Shown piece by piece: positions 7,974-17,413 of a stretch of DNA of 64,000 bases; positions within the stretch are counted from its first letter, which is position 1; every line of letters begins with the position of its first letter. Origin of the DNA: Listeria costaricensis (lineage in GTDB: Bacteria > Bacillota > Bacilli > Lactobacillales > Listeriaceae). The position numbers were made by a program, and so were the translations under genes. The notes below the pieces were generated by a model, which was not told where the DNA came from, ran no database searches, and saw nothing but the letters and a program-made list of their open reading frames with translations. The stretch lies in contig NZ_FXUT01000010.1 of NCBI RefSeq assembly GCF_900183385.1, forward strand, positions 201,171 through 265,170, written 5' to 3'.

Positions 7974-10706
7974 ATGAATATGTTAAAAAATGAGTGGAAA
8001 AGACTTTTATCCAACAAGATCCTACTCATCTCCACAACTGTTATTTTGTTTATTCCGATTCTCTATGGTGCCTTTTTCCTGAAATCAGTCTGGGATCCTT
8101 ATAACAGCACGGGAAATCTACCTGTAGCTGTTGTCAACGAGGACAAACAAGTCGATTATCAAGGGAAAACACTGGATGTCGGGAATGAACTTGTCGATAA
8201 CTTGAAGAAAAATAAAGATCTCGGCTGGCATTTTACAACTCAGCATGATGCCGAAAAAGGTCTTCAAGACGGAAAATATTATATGATCGTCACAATTCCG
8301 CAAGATTTTTCTGCCAATGCAGCAACCGTTTTAGACAACAATCCGAAGAAAATGCAACTTGACTATAAAATCAATCCTTCGCAAAACTATATTGCCGAAG
8401 TGGTCACCAAACAAGGTGCCAGTCAGCTCAAAACGGAAGTCGCAACAAGTGTTACGAAAGAATATGCCAAAACCATTTTTGCCAAAATACAAGAAGTGGC
8501 TAGCGGCATGAACCAAGCGGCTGACGGAGCCCATCAATTAAATGATGGTTCGGTTAAACTGGCGGATGGCAACCAGACGATCACAGAAAATCTAAGCAAG
8601 CTGGCATCAAGCAGTCTCACTTTCAAGAGCGGTGCAAGTGAAATGAGCATGAAAGTCGGCGAAGCAGCAGATGGTGTCACAAAACTGGCGGACGGTGCGA
8701 ATCAGCTGAATGCAGGTGTCAGTCAGGCGGCAGATGGCGCAAACCAACTGGCAACTGGTGCTGACACTCTGTCACTCGGTCTGACGAAATATACAGATGG
8801 TGTGCGTGCGCTTAGTCCAGTCTCTACACTGGCAGATGGTTCTCATACATTAACAGCTAAAATTGGCACACTGGCTTCTAGCGTTACGCAGCTACAAGAC
8901 GGCGCGGGCAAAGTAGCTGGTGGTCAGGAAGAAATCACGCAGCATCTTAAAGAACTTTCGTCAGGTGTAGATCAGGCGGCGCAAGGTGTGCAAGACGCCA
9001 TCAATCAAGCCGATTCTCCAGAAGCCAAAGCCCAGTTAGAAAAACTTCAAACGGGCGTTACTACTTTCCAAAAATCGATTCAAGATTTAAATAACGCGGT
9101 CAATGCGGGCAATCAAAATCAGCTGAGTGCAGCACTCGGCAATGTTCAAACGGGGCTCGCGGCTCTTGAAGAAAGCAATAACCAAAATTATGAAGCAGCC
9201 ATCGATCAGGGGGTGGACGCGGCCATTCAGCAAGCGATCGCCACTAACAAAATCGATGCAAACAATCCTGAACTTGCAGCCATTGTCGCAGCAGCTAAAC
9301 AAGGCGCAACAACTGGTGCTGGTCAAGTGAACAGCAAACAAAACGAATCCTTAAAACAACTGAAAGCGGGCATTGATCAGCTCATTCAAAAGACGGATCA
9401 AGTTGGCAGTGCGATCGGCCAATTTTCAACTGGAGCAAGTGAAATTGCTGGCGGAACAACGCAGCTCATTACCCAAACTCAGGGAAGCGTTCAAAAACTT
9501 AAAACCTTGAACGGCGGTCTGACTACGATCCAAAACGGCCTAAACGGCTCGAACGGTCTGATCCATGGAAGCGAACAACTCGCATCTGGCAGCGCCTCTG
9601 TTGAAAGCAACTTGTCTAAGCTAAACAGTGATGGTGTATCGAAACTTCAAGACGGCAGTCAAGAAATTTCAACCAATTTGGCAAAAGTGGCTGGCGGTGT
9701 TCAAATGCTCAACCAGAATTCTGGACAGCTCATCTCTGGCAGTCAGCAGCTGGCAGGCGGCCTGAATCAGATGACGGCACAACTTCCAGCCATGCAAGAC
9801 GGAACGAGTCAACTGGCAGCAGGTCTTGGCACCTTGCAAAACGGCATGCCGCTTCTTCAAAATGGAGCAGGAAAGTTAGCCGACGGTGCGGGACAAATTA
9901 GCGACGGTTCTGGCAAGCTGGCAGATGGTTCCAAAACGCTTGGAGATGGCATTTCAGCCGTGCAAGACGGCACTCATGAGCTATCTGGAAAATTAAGCGA
10001 CGGTGCAAAGCAAATAAGTGACACGAAAGCAACCAATAAGACCTACAACATGTTTGCCGCGCCAACAAAACTCAGCGAAGAAAAATTAAGCGAAGTCCCT
10101 AACTATGGCCACGGATTGGCACCTTATGTCCTGTCTCTCGGTCTATATGTCGGCGCCCTCGTCTTTAACTTTATCTTCCCGATTCGCCGTCCTTCTATGA
10201 CACCGACATCCGGCTTGTCCTGGTGGTTCAGCAAATTTTCAATCGGCTTTGTGGCAGCAGTTCTACAAGCGGTCATCTTGGATCTGATCATGCTGGCCCT
10301 TGGTCTAAGCGTCAACCATTTAGGTGAGTTCTTTATGATCTCCATTCTGACATCGCTCACCTACATGTTTATCGTGATGTTCCTAGCCATGAGTTTCGGC
10401 AATCCGGGACGCTTTATTGCCATGGTACTTCTCGTCTTACAATTAGGCGGTGCTGGCGGAACCTTCCCAATGCCGCTTACTAACAGCTTCTTTAATGCGA
10501 TTCACCCATTCCTGCCAATGTCTTACTCAGTGTATGGTTTCAGACAAGCCATCTCATCCGGACTTGGCAATACGGTTTATCTGCATAGCGCCTTGATTCT
10601 AGCAGGCCTAGTGATTGCCTTTAACGCGCTTTTGATTGGCACCATGTATCTGCGCCGCAAGAAACGTTTTAAAGTTGACAATCAGTCACTGATCGAAGAA
10701 GTTTAA
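7974..10706 (+). CDS. yhgE: YhgE/Pip-family membrane protein
   Basis: 910 residues. One N-terminal helix (about 15-35) and a conserved first extracytoplasmic block (LPVAVVNEDKQVDYQGKTL) are followed by about 500 residues of low-complexity heptad-like repeats. These are built on DGA..L..G / LADG..L. (about 170-690). Five membrane helices (about 715-895) end the protein. The family includes Lactococcus Pip, the phage c2 receptor, and ABC-2-like permeases. The repeats probably form a long extracytoplasmic stalk. GTGAGGA ribosome-binding site. Co-transcribed with the Rrf2 gene and closed by a terminator. Confidence 0.85.
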   Translation: MNMLKNEWKRLLSNKILLISTTVILFIPILYGAFFLKSVWDPYNSTGNLPVAVVNEDKQVDYQGKTLDVGNELVDNLKKNKDLGWHFTTQHDAEKGLQDGKYYMIVTIPQDFSANAATVLDNNPKKMQLDYKINPSQNYIAEVVTKQGASQLKTEVATSVTKEYAKTIFAKIQEVASGMNQAADGAHQLNDGSVKLADGNQTITENLSKLASSSLTFKSGASEMSMKVGEAADGVTKLADGANQLNAGVSQAADGANQLATGADTLSLGLTKYTDGVRALSPVSTLADGSHTLTAKIGTLASSVTQLQDGAGKVAGGQEEITQHLKELSSGVDQAAQGVQDAINQADSPEAKAQLEKLQTGVTTFQKSIQDLNNAVNAGNQNQLSAALGNVQTGLAALEESNNQNYEAAIDQGVDAAIQQAIATNKIDANNPELAAIVAAAKQGATTGAGQVNSKQNESLKQLKAGIDQLIQKTDQVGSAIGQFSTGASEIAGGTTQLITQTQGSVQKLKTLNGGLTTIQNGLNGSNGLIHGSEQLASGSASVESNLSKLNSDGVSKLQDGSQEISTNLAKVAGGVQMLNQNSGQLISGSQQLAGGLNQMTAQLPAMQDGTSQLAAGLGTLQNGMPLLQNGAGKLADGAGQISDGSGKLADGSKTLGDGISAVQDGTHELSGKLSDGAKQISDTKATNKTYNMFAAPTKLSEEKLSEVPNYGHGLAPYVLSLGLYVGALVFNFIFPIRRPSMTPTSGLSWWFSKFSIGFVAAVLQAVILDLIMLALGLSVNHLGEFFMISILTSLTYMFIVMFLAMSFGNPGRFIAMVLLVLQLGGAGGTFPMPLTNSFFNAIHPFLPMSYSVYGFRQAISSGLGNTVYLHSALILAGLVIAFNALLIGTMYLRRKKRFKVDNQSLIEEV

Positions 10707-10770
10707 TGCATAAGGATGGCAGGCGAACTTTACCAGTCCTGATGTTAGTAGTCCTGCTTTTCAATTCCAA

Positions 10771-10800
10771 ATAAAAAAGGAAGCATTTCTGCCTCCTTCT
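10771..10800 (-). terminator. Terminator of the glutamate decarboxylase gene
   Basis: Minus strand GGAGGCA-GAAA-TGCTTCC followed by TTTTTT (10773-10778). Confidence 0.75.
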
Positions 10801-10802
10801 CA

Positions 10803-10848
10803 AACTGCGGTAAAGCCCTCTTATGAGTCGCTTTGCTGCAGTTTTTTA
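10803..10848 (+). terminator. Terminator of yhgE
   Basis: AACTGC (10803-10808) pairs with GCAGTT (10838-10843), extended by AAAG/CTTT, and a T6 tract follows. It overlaps the last codon of the convergent decarboxylase. Confidence 0.65.
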
Positions 10849-12249
10849 ATGCGTAAAACCATAAGGCTTCTTCTCGCTGTCATCATGATAAAGCAAGTGC
10901 GCCTGATCCAATTCCACCAGCGCTTCATTAAAATCAGCCACCAGCTCTTCCGCCACATTCCAGCCCAAATCAGCCCGGCAAACAATCCGCTGAATCAAAA
11001 TATCTGACAGGTCCTCTGGCAGTGGATATGCCGGAATCTGCCAGCCTTTCATCAACAGCCGATCTGCTAAATCATAAAGTGTCCACTTCGTCTCGCTGTC
11101 TTCTTTCAAACGATAGCACACAATGGGCAGATTCTGACCATCATTATAGATTTCAAAGCGCCCGGTTGCTTCAATTTTTTCAGCCAGATACTTCGCGACT
11201 TTCTGCGTATGGGTTTGAATTTCCTGATAGCCTTCAAAACCATAACGCAAGAAATTATAGTACTGCCCAATGATATGGCTGGCACTGCGGGAAAAATTAA
11301 TCGCCATTGTCGGCATTTCTCCGCCCAGATAGCTCACACGAAAGACGAGTTCCTCTGGCAAGTAGGCCTTGTCCCGCCATAAAATCCAACCAACACCTGG
11401 ATAGACAAGTCCATATTTATGACCGGATGTATTGATGGAAACCACATTTTTCAACCGGAAATCCCACTCGAGGTCTGGTTCGACAAATGGGGTGAACATG
11501 GCGCCGCTCGCACCGTCTACATGAATGACCAGCTCGTGTTCATGTTCGGCATTATAGGCGCTCACTTTACGATCTAATTCCTCGATGTCATCATATTTGC
11601 CCGTATAGGTAATGCCAAGAATGCCCACTACCCCAATCGTGTAATCATCGACATAATCAAAGACCCGGTCCGTGTCTAAACTGAGATGCTCTTCGTCCAT
11701 TGGTATAACCCGCATTTCCACATCAAAATAGACGCAGAATTTCTCCCAGCAAACCTGATAGCCCGACGAAATGACCAGATTTGGCTGCTGCTTTGTGACA
11801 TCCAGGCCACGCGCTTTGGCCAAGTTGCGCCACCGGAACTTCATGGCCATCCCGCCAAGCATGCAGGCCTCACTGGACCCAACTGTCGAGGTTCCAACAA
11901 ACGGTTCGTCTTTCGGCGCGTTCCACAGATCCGCCAAAATATTGACACAACGGTTTTCCAGTTCAGCCGTCTGCGGATATTCCGACTTGTCGATCGCATT
12001 CTTTTCCAGCGTTTCAGCCATCAGCTTTTCTGCTTCCGGTTCCATAAAAGTTTGACAAAATGTTGCCAGATTCTGACGTGCGTTCCCTTCATCCATCAGC
12101 TGATCCTTGACGAGCTGATATGCGATTCGCGGTTCAACAGGCTCATCGGCCAATTTATACCTCGGCATCTCCCGATTTTCCTCATCTGAACCAAAAATAG
12201 GCACTTGATAACTCTGATGACGCTTCTGATCCTTCTTACCATACAACAT
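10846..12249 (-). CDS. gadB: Glutamate decarboxylase, PLP-dependent
   Basis: Converts glutamate to GABA and CO2, consuming a cytoplasmic proton, as part of acid resistance. 467 residues, the bacterial GadA/B length. Lys278 in SINTSGHKYG binds PLP, preceded by the HVDGASGAMF aspartate motif (243-252) and the TSTVGSSEACMLGG phosphate-binding stretch (120-133). AAGGAGG ribosome-binding site. No GadC antiporter gene is adjacent, so it resembles the lone Listeria decarboxylase (GadD3 type) serving the intracellular system. Which paralogue this is cannot be settled here. Confidence 0.93.
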   Translation of the reverse strand: MLYGKKDQKRHQSYQVPIFGSDEENREMPRYKLADEPVEPRIAYQLVKDQLMDEGNARQNLATFCQTFMEPEAEKLMAETLEKNAIDKSEYPQTAELENRCVNILADLWNAPKDEPFVGTSTVGSSEACMLGGMAMKFRWRNLAKARGLDVTKQQPNLVISSGYQVCWEKFCVYFDVEMRVIPMDEEHLSLDTDRVFDYVDDYTIGVVGILGITYTGKYDDIEELDRKVSAYNAEHEHELVIHVDGASGAMFTPFVEPDLEWDFRLKNVVSINTSGHKYGLVYPGVGWILWRDKAYLPEELVFRVSYLGGEMPTMAINFSRSASHIIGQYYNFLRYGFEGYQEIQTHTQKVAKYLAEKIEATGRFEIYNDGQNLPIVCYRLKEDSETKWTLYDLADRLLMKGWQIPAYPLPEDLSDILIQRIVCRADLGWNVAEELVADFNEALVELDQAHLLYHDDSEKKPYGFTH

Positions 12250-12310
12250 TTTAGGGCCTCCTTTTCTCTTCTTACTCTATCTTACCTACCCTGCGTATTT
12301 ATTCTAAAAC

Positions 12311-12346
12311 AAAAAAGCGCCAAACTCAAAAATGAGCTTGGCACTT
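12311..12346 (-). terminator. Terminator of cshA
   Basis: Minus strand AGTGCCAAGCTCA-TTTT-TGAGTTTGGCGCT, then TTTTTT. Confidence 0.85.
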
Positions 12347-12354
12347 TCCAATCT

Positions 12355-13854
12355 TTATTTCGATTTTTTGTAGCTTCCTTTGTTTTTACCACGGTTGTCA
12401 TTGTAACGACGTTCGCGGCTGCCGGAATTACTACCTCTGCGGCCTTTTCCACTATTGTTGCGATCACGGTAACCACCACGATAGTTGCCACCTTTACCGC
12501 CGCCCTTGCCACCTTTTCCGTTACGTTGTGGAAGTGGACGTTCTTCTGTGATATGAACAGGCGTTTGATCTGGTTCTTTCGCCAGCATTTTCAGCATAGC
12601 TGCAGCAATATCTGTTGCATCATAGTTTTCCAAAAGTTCACTGGCAACAGCTTTGTAGTCTGCCAGATTTTCTTCTGTAATAATTTCTGTAATTTTTTCA
12701 GTTGCAATACGCAATTGACCTGCAAAAGCTTCGTCCCAAGTTGGGGCTTTAAGCGGCGTCATCCGTTTTTTCGTTGTTTGCTCAACTGTGCGAAGGTAAC
12801 CCATTTCACGCGGTTGTACGAATGTAATCGCCATACCTTCTTTACCAGCACGGCCTGTACGACCGATCCGGTGCACATAGCTTTCTGGGTCTTGCGGGAT
12901 GTCGTAGTTATACACATGTGTCACACCAGAAATATCCAGCCCACGAGCCGCGACATCTGTTGCCACAAGTACATCTACTTTTCCTTCTTTAAATTTACGA
13001 AGTACGCTCATCCGTTTCGCCTGAGTCAAATCACCATGGATACCTTCTGCAACGTAGCCACGCATATCAAGCGCACGTGAAAGTTCGTCAACGCGGCGTT
13101 TCGTACGACCGAAAACGATCGCCAAATCAGGTGATTGTACATCTAGCAAACGGCTTAGTACATCGAATTTTTCTTTTTCATGAACTTTGACGAAATACTG
13201 CTCGATTAAAAGAGCGGTCATTTCTTTTGCTTTAATGCGAATAAGTTCAGGGTCATGCATGAAGCGTTCGCCGATACGACGGATTGGATCTGGCATTGTT
13301 GCTGAGAAAAGAAGCGTTTGGCGTTCAGCTGGTACTTCTTTCAAGATTGTTTCGATATCATCGATGAAGCCCATGTTAAGCATTTCATCTGCTTCGTCTA
13401 GTACAAGTGTTTCCACGTGATCCAATTTTAGTGTACGACGGTTGATATGGTCTAAAATACGTCCAGGCGTTCCGACAACGATTTGTGGTTTTTTCTTAAG
13501 CGAACGAATTTGACGGCTGATATCAGAACCACCGTAAACGGCAAGTACCCGTACATGTTTGTCATAGCTTAATTTATACAGCTCTTCGGAAACTTGAATT
13601 GCTAACTCACGCGTTGGTGCAATGATTAGCGCCTGTACATCTCCGCTTTTTTGATCGATTTTTTGGATCATTGGCAGACCAAAAGCGGCTGTTTTACCAG
13701 TCCCTGTTTGAGCTTGACCAATAAGATCCTTCCCTGCTAAACCGATTGGAATCGTTTTTTCTTGAATAGGCGTTGCTTCTTCAAACCCCATTCTTTTCAC
13801 TGATTTTACAATTTTTTCGTCCAGACCGAACTCTGAAAACTTTGTCAATGTCAT
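12355..13854 (-). CDS. cshA: DEAD-box RNA helicase CshA
   Basis: 499 residues. Q motif near 24-31 (ATPIQEKT), Walker A AQTGTGKT (Lys54), DEAD at 153-156, SAT near 184-186, and helicase domain II with the [11 protein letters not shown] motif VI (about 326-336). A Gly/Arg/Asn-rich basic tail (about 445-499, [17 protein letters not shown]) binds RNA. CshA works in ribosome assembly, mRNA turnover with the RNase Y/RNase J degradosome, and cold growth. AAAGGAGAA ribosome-binding site. It is preceded by a 400-base leader/intergenic region containing an upstream hairpin. Confidence 0.95.
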   Translation of the reverse strand: MTLTKFSEFGLDEKIVKSVKRMGFEEATPIQEKTIPIGLAGKDLIGQAQTGTGKTAAFGLPMIQKIDQKSGDVQALIIAPTRELAIQVSEELYKLSYDKHVRVLAVYGGSDISRQIRSLKKKPQIVVGTPGRILDHINRRTLKLDHVETLVLDEADEMLNMGFIDDIETILKEVPAERQTLLFSATMPDPIRRIGERFMHDPELIRIKAKEMTALLIEQYFVKVHEKEKFDVLSRLLDVQSPDLAIVFGRTKRRVDELSRALDMRGYVAEGIHGDLTQAKRMSVLRKFKEGKVDVLVATDVAARGLDISGVTHVYNYDIPQDPESYVHRIGRTGRAGKEGMAITFVQPREMGYLRTVEQTTKKRMTPLKAPTWDEAFAGQLRIATEKITEIITEENLADYKAVASELLENYDATDIAAAMLKMLAKEPDQTPVHITEERPLPQRNGKGGKGGGKGGNYRGGYRDRNNSGKGRRGSNSGSRERRYNDNRGKNKGSYKKSK

Positions 13855-13975
13855 TTCTCCTTTACCTTGTAAGAGTTTTGGTAGGAGAGCTTTTCATATC
13901 GCTGCACTTACGGCGATTTATCTTTGTTTATCAATGCTTTTTGAAAAGGAATAAATCCATTTTCATTTTATGGCA

Positions 13976-14001
13976 GTAAAAAAGCTTGAATCTTCAAGCC
14001 A
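13976..14001 (-). terminator. Terminator hairpin 120 bases upstream of cshA
   Basis: GCTTGAA (13984-13990) and TTCAAGC (13993-13999) with a T6 tract on the minus strand. Because another terminator already ends the upstream gene at 14236-14262, this one must serve a separate short transcript or attenuate a long cshA leader. Confidence 0.65.
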
Positions 14002-14235
14002 AATCTTTTAGCTATCTCACCATCTACTGCGTGGTGCAAAAACCTGATTGTTTGAGTAAAAATTTCTACCTAAACACCCAACACAAAAAAAAGCCCTCAT
14101 TTACATCACTAGGCTAACAAATAAACCTAATAAACTTCCATCTATCATGATACCATTTATAAGCCGGCATTTCAATCTGGAAAACTTTATTTTTGCGAAT
14201 AAAATCAAGGAAAGCGCCTTCAATGTACGGAAAAC

Positions 14236-14262
14236 AGAAAAAACAGCCGATAAAAGCTGTTT
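14236..14262 (-). terminator. Terminator of the 300-residue membrane protein gene
   Basis: AACAGC (14242-14247) / GCTGTT (14256-14261) hairpin and a T6 tract on the minus strand, directly after the stop. Confidence 0.7.
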
Positions 14263-15165
14263 TTAGTCTACTTCTTCATACGAGAGCATTGGAAAATCAA
14301 TCTTAAGAAGCTGTCCCTCTACTTCCCACATCTCACTTGTCCACGCAAAAATATCTTGTTGATCAAAGTTGTCTGTCATATTTTTCAAACTGTCACGCTC
14401 GATTTCAAGTACTTCCTTAGCTTTTGCAGCATAGGCTTTTGTTTCCGCTGACTTCTGCCATACTTTCGCCTCATCCAATTCCACTAGGGCGGCTTCTTTT
14501 TCTGCAATCATGGCGTGAATTTGAGACCAGAATGCCGCTTCATCCGTAAAGTATACCTTGCCCGCCTCACTGAACGTCTGTGCAAAATGACGTGTAGCCA
14601 ATCTGACCTGTTTTTCAGCTTGAATCAACTCCTGGTCAAGGGGGATTTCTTTTTCAGGAATCACTTGATAGGAAAGAATCACCTCAGAATGTGGCAGATA
14701 GGTAAGTTTGACTTTCTGACCGGACTTGAGCGAAAAAAGCGGCTTACTTTTACCAAAGTAACGATGCCAGTGCTGTCCCAAGGGGAATTTCTCACCGGAA
14801 GAGACATCCAGATAATAGCTCGTACTGCGGTAACCATGATCGGCCCTAATCTGCCGAACCTCCATTTCCTTCGTGAGCGGTTGTTTCAAATAATAAATAT
14901 CTCCTGAAATATCGGCAGCTGTATACAAGCCAATCACAATGAGCAGTGCTCCAATACCGCCCGTGAGCAGCCAATATCTTTTTTTAAGGGGTTTTGTATA
15001 GCCAAGTAATAGCAAACTCCCCGCGCCAATCACAAAACAAAGAAAGGCTGTCAAAAATTGTTTGGTCCACCCAAGCCAGCCAATTGGCGGTAAAATCAGC
15101 AGCCCTGCAAATAAGAGAATTCCGAATATCAAGCCAAGCAAAACGGTTGTCCTTTTTTTCTTCAA
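14263..15165 (-). CDS. Membrane protein of unknown function
   Basis: 300 residues. Three N-terminal hydrophobic segments (about 8-26, 33-55 and 66-84) are followed by a soluble region of about 215 residues. That region has a beta-rich part (SGQKVKLTYLPHSEVILSY at about 148-166) and a charged helical stretch (about 180-270, IQAEKQVRLATRHFAQ onward). No family recognised. It sits between the esterase and cshA with its own terminator. Confidence 0.6.
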   Translation of the reverse strand: MKKKRTTVLLGLIFGILLFAGLLILPPIGWLGWTKQFLTAFLCFVIGAGSLLLLGYTKPLKKRYWLLTGGIGALLIVIGLYTAADISGDIYYLKQPLTKEMEVRQIRADHGYRSTSYYLDVSSGEKFPLGQHWHRYFGKSKPLFSLKSGQKVKLTYLPHSEVILSYQVIPEKEIPLDQELIQAEKQVRLATRHFAQTFSEAGKVYFTDEAAFWSQIHAMIAEKEAALVELDEAKVWQKSAETKAYAAKAKEVLEIERDSLKNMTDNFDQQDIFAWTSEMWEVEGQLLKIDFPMLSYEEVD

Positions 15166-15203
15166 CTAGCTTCTCCCTTTCTGTCTGACGATGCATGATG
15201 ATA

Positions 15204-15240
15204 CTAAAAATGACTGCCATTTCGATCATGGCAGCCATTT
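15204..15240 (-). terminator. Terminator of the esterase gene
   Basis: CTGCCAT (15214-15220) / ATGGCAG (15228-15234) hairpin followed on the minus strand by TCATTTTT. Confidence 0.7.
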
Positions 15241-15241
15241 C

Positions 15242-15952
15242 TCAACTAGTCACTGTTTGAAAATCTCTCTCCAAAAATGAAAGGACGCGTTCAAAAAGTA
15301 GTTCATTATCTGCATCAAGGCAAAGCAAATGTCCGGCATCTGGCATCTGATAGATTTCTTTCGGAGCGTCAATTTTTTCTTCTAAAAAAGCGACACTTTT
15401 CTCAGCCGGAACAACCATATCTTTCCCGCCCTGGGCAATAAATGTTGGAATATCAATGTGCTCAAACGCTGGACGACCAAGATCGACCATCTTCTTAAAC
15501 TGCAACGTCGAGCTGGCAGGGACTTCTTTCGCCTTGCCAAAATAACGGTTGAAAACGGAGGACTCTTTCATCGGACCTGTTTTCACTTCCGCAATCAACT
15601 TGCGTCCGTCTTTTAAAAGCTGCTCCCAGTCCAGATAGTTTACAGCCGTACTCAGCAAAACCAGCTTTTTCACTTCCGGATGGTGCCTAGCCAGCCAGCC
15701 GGCAAGAAGGCCTCCCATTGAAAAACCAATAATATATACTTCTTCATCTTCTTTTAGCAGTTGTGTTAAAATACTCTCGGTAAAAACCAGCCAATCCTTA
15801 TAGGTCACATTCCGCAATTGGTGCAGTTTATCGTGTCCCGGAAGCGTGGGTGTCAAAACATCCCAATCCGTGTGCGCCTTCAAATAATCTGTCAGCGGTT
15901 TGATCTCCGCCGGTGAACCGGTAAATCCGTGAATACAAAGACATGCCACCAT
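15242..15952 (-). CDS. Carboxylesterase / monoacylglycerol-lipase-like alpha/beta hydrolase
   Basis: 236 residues, the size of Est30-type thermophilic carboxylesterases. Oxyanion loop HGFTGSP (8-14), nucleophile Ser78 in GFSMGG, acid Asp178 in GGKDMVVPAE and base His208 in DAGH complete the catalytic triad. It is cytoplasmic, with no signal peptide. GGAGGAAAAAAG ribosome-binding site. It follows murF on the same strand (27 bases), so probably belongs to the ddl-murF transcript. Substrate likely short acyl esters or monoacylglycerols. Confidence 0.85.
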   Translation of the reverse strand: MVACLCIHGFTGSPAEIKPLTDYLKAHTDWDVLTPTLPGHDKLHQLRNVTYKDWLVFTESILTQLLKEDEEVYIIGFSMGGLLAGWLARHHPEVKKLVLLSTAVNYLDWEQLLKDGRKLIAEVKTGPMKESSVFNRYFGKAKEVPASSTLQFKKMVDLGRPAFEHIDIPTFIAQGGKDMVVPAEKSVAFLEEKIDAPKEIYQMPDAGHLLCLDADNELLFERVLSFLERDFQTVTS

Positions 15953-15979
15953 ATCTTTTTTCCTCCTGTGTCTAAACCA

Positions 15980-17353
15980 TCATGCTCCTATGATAAGCTT
16001 TTCGACGACATCTTTCAAGCCCATTCCGTAAGAACCTTTGACCAGTATCCATTCGTTTCCTGTTACTGCTCCTAAAAGCGCATCCATCAAGGCGTCTTTT
16101 GTGTCAAAATAATGAACATTTTCTTGACCAATTCGGCTAGCGGCTTCAGCTTGGAATGCCTTCATCGCCTGTCCGTATAAAAAGACCTGATCGATTTTGC
16201 CTTTCTCCAAGCCAGCAGCAGATTCTCGGTGGAAACGTTCACTGTTTTCACCTAGCTCCAGCATATCTGCCAGAACTGCCCATTTGGCATGGGCGCCCGA
16301 ATCCATGCTCATAAAAGTTCGCAGTACAGCTTGGAGAGCCGTCGGACTGGAATTATAGGCATCATTTAAAATGCGTGCGCCTTTCTTTGTTTCCAGCCAT
16401 TCGAGCCGGCTTTTTGAGCGTTCCATTCCAAGCAGCGCCTGTTGGATGCTTGGAACTGAGATGCGGCATTCCTGCGCAGCTAAAATAGCAGCCATCGTGT
16501 TAAAGACATTGTGCTCACCGATGATCGGCACAAACAGCTCTGTGTCACCCGTCAGATTCGTCTGGAACCATGTGCCGTCCGTCTCAGTCCGGATCTCAGT
16601 TGGATAAATATCCGCCGAAGTTTCGCGCCCAAAGGTTTGGTAAGGGCTGATTTCCTGTTGGTCACGTAAAAGCGGCTCTTCATTCGGAATGATCAGGAAG
16701 CCATCCTCCTTCAAGCCAGCTTGGATCTCCAGTTTTGCCTCGGCAATTCCCGCTCGCGAACCCAAATGTTCAATATGTGCTTCACCGATATTCGTTATGA
16801 TCGCAACATCTGGTCTTGCAATAGTCGACAGCCGCTCGATTTCGTGACGATGATTCATTCCCATTTCCAAAATCGCCACTTCGGTATCTTCCGCCATCGT
16901 TAAAATCGTATAAGGCAACCCAATATGATTATTAAAATTGCCCGCCGTCGCATGGGTGCGGTAAGTCGATTCAAAGATTGCCCGCGTGATATCCTTTGTT
17001 GTCGTTTTCCCATTGCTGCCGGTAATCCCGACCACAAATGGATTTACTTCTTCTCTATACATGCGTGCCAACTGTTGCAGGGCATCAAGGGTATCTTCCA
17101 CCAATAGAACCGGATAGTCCACTAGTGGATTCGGAATATCCCGCTGCCAAAAAGCACAGGCTGCCCCTTGATCAATCGCCTGCTTGACAAATGTATGTCC
17201 GTCTCGTTCCGCCCCAACAAACGGCACAAACAAGTCCCCAGGTTGAAGCTGGCGTGTATCAAAACAAATCCCTGTCACTATTTTTTCTTCAAATTCGCCC
17301 AAATCTTGCTCAATTCCAAGCATCCGCGCGATTTGACCCATTGTTTTCTTCAT
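15980..17353 (-). CDS. murF: UDP-N-acetylmuramoyl-tripeptide--D-alanyl-D-alanine ligase
   Basis: Adds the D-Ala-D-Ala dipeptide to UDP-MurNAc-tripeptide, the last cytoplasmic step of the precursor. 457 residues from the ATG at 17353, which has an AGGTGG ribosome-binding site; the longer frame to 17410 starts inside the intergenic hairpin. N-terminal Mur domain (about 20-85), ATP loop GITGSNGKTTTK (Lys116), LEMGMNHRHEI (about 180) and the C-terminal domain with LNDAYNSSP (near 335). Sits directly behind ddl, its supplier of dipeptide. Confidence 0.95.
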   Translation of the reverse strand: MKKTMGQIARMLGIEQDLGEFEEKIVTGICFDTRQLQPGDLFVPFVGAERDGHTFVKQAIDQGAACAFWQRDIPNPLVDYPVLLVEDTLDALQQLARMYREEVNPFVVGITGSNGKTTTKDITRAIFESTYRTHATAGNFNNHIGLPYTILTMAEDTEVAILEMGMNHRHEIERLSTIARPDVAIITNIGEAHIEHLGSRAGIAEAKLEIQAGLKEDGFLIIPNEEPLLRDQQEISPYQTFGRETSADIYPTEIRTETDGTWFQTNLTGDTELFVPIIGEHNVFNTMAAILAAQECRISVPSIQQALLGMERSKSRLEWLETKKGARILNDAYNSSPTALQAVLRTFMSMDSGAHAKWAVLADMLELGENSERFHRESAAGLEKGKIDQVFLYGQAMKAFQAEAASRIGQENVHYFDTKDALMDALLGAVTGNEWILVKGSYGMGLKDVVEKLIIGA

Positions 17354-17373
17354 TTTTTTCCACCTATTCTCTC

Positions 17374-17403
17374 GAAAAAAGCAGTTCCAGTATCGAAACT
17401 GCT
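17374..17403 (-). terminator. Intrinsic terminator between ddl and murF
   Basis: AGCAGTT (17380-17386) and AACTGCT (17397-17403) form a hairpin. The minus strand continues into TTTTTTT, ending about 20 bases before the murF start. It divides what is otherwise a tight operon. Confidence 0.75.
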
Positions 17404-17413
17404 CTCGCATTCA

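Larger units (their letters stand above)
13855..14262 (-). promoter_or_regulatory. Long cshA upstream/leader region
   Basis: No ORF with a ribosome-binding site. Nearest cshA there is a TTGATA...GATAAA promoter-like pair (minus strand, near 13940-13915) and an ATCGC/GCGAT hairpin. Further up lies a complete intrinsic terminator (13976-14001) in cshA orientation, then the terminator of the upstream gene. Confidence 0.4.

Noticed and set aside
12205..13080. 291-codon plus-strand ORF opposite cshA
   Set aside because: Antisense shadow of the Gly/Arg-rich cshA tail; composition is Phe/Thr/Cys-skewed and no ribosome-binding site is present.
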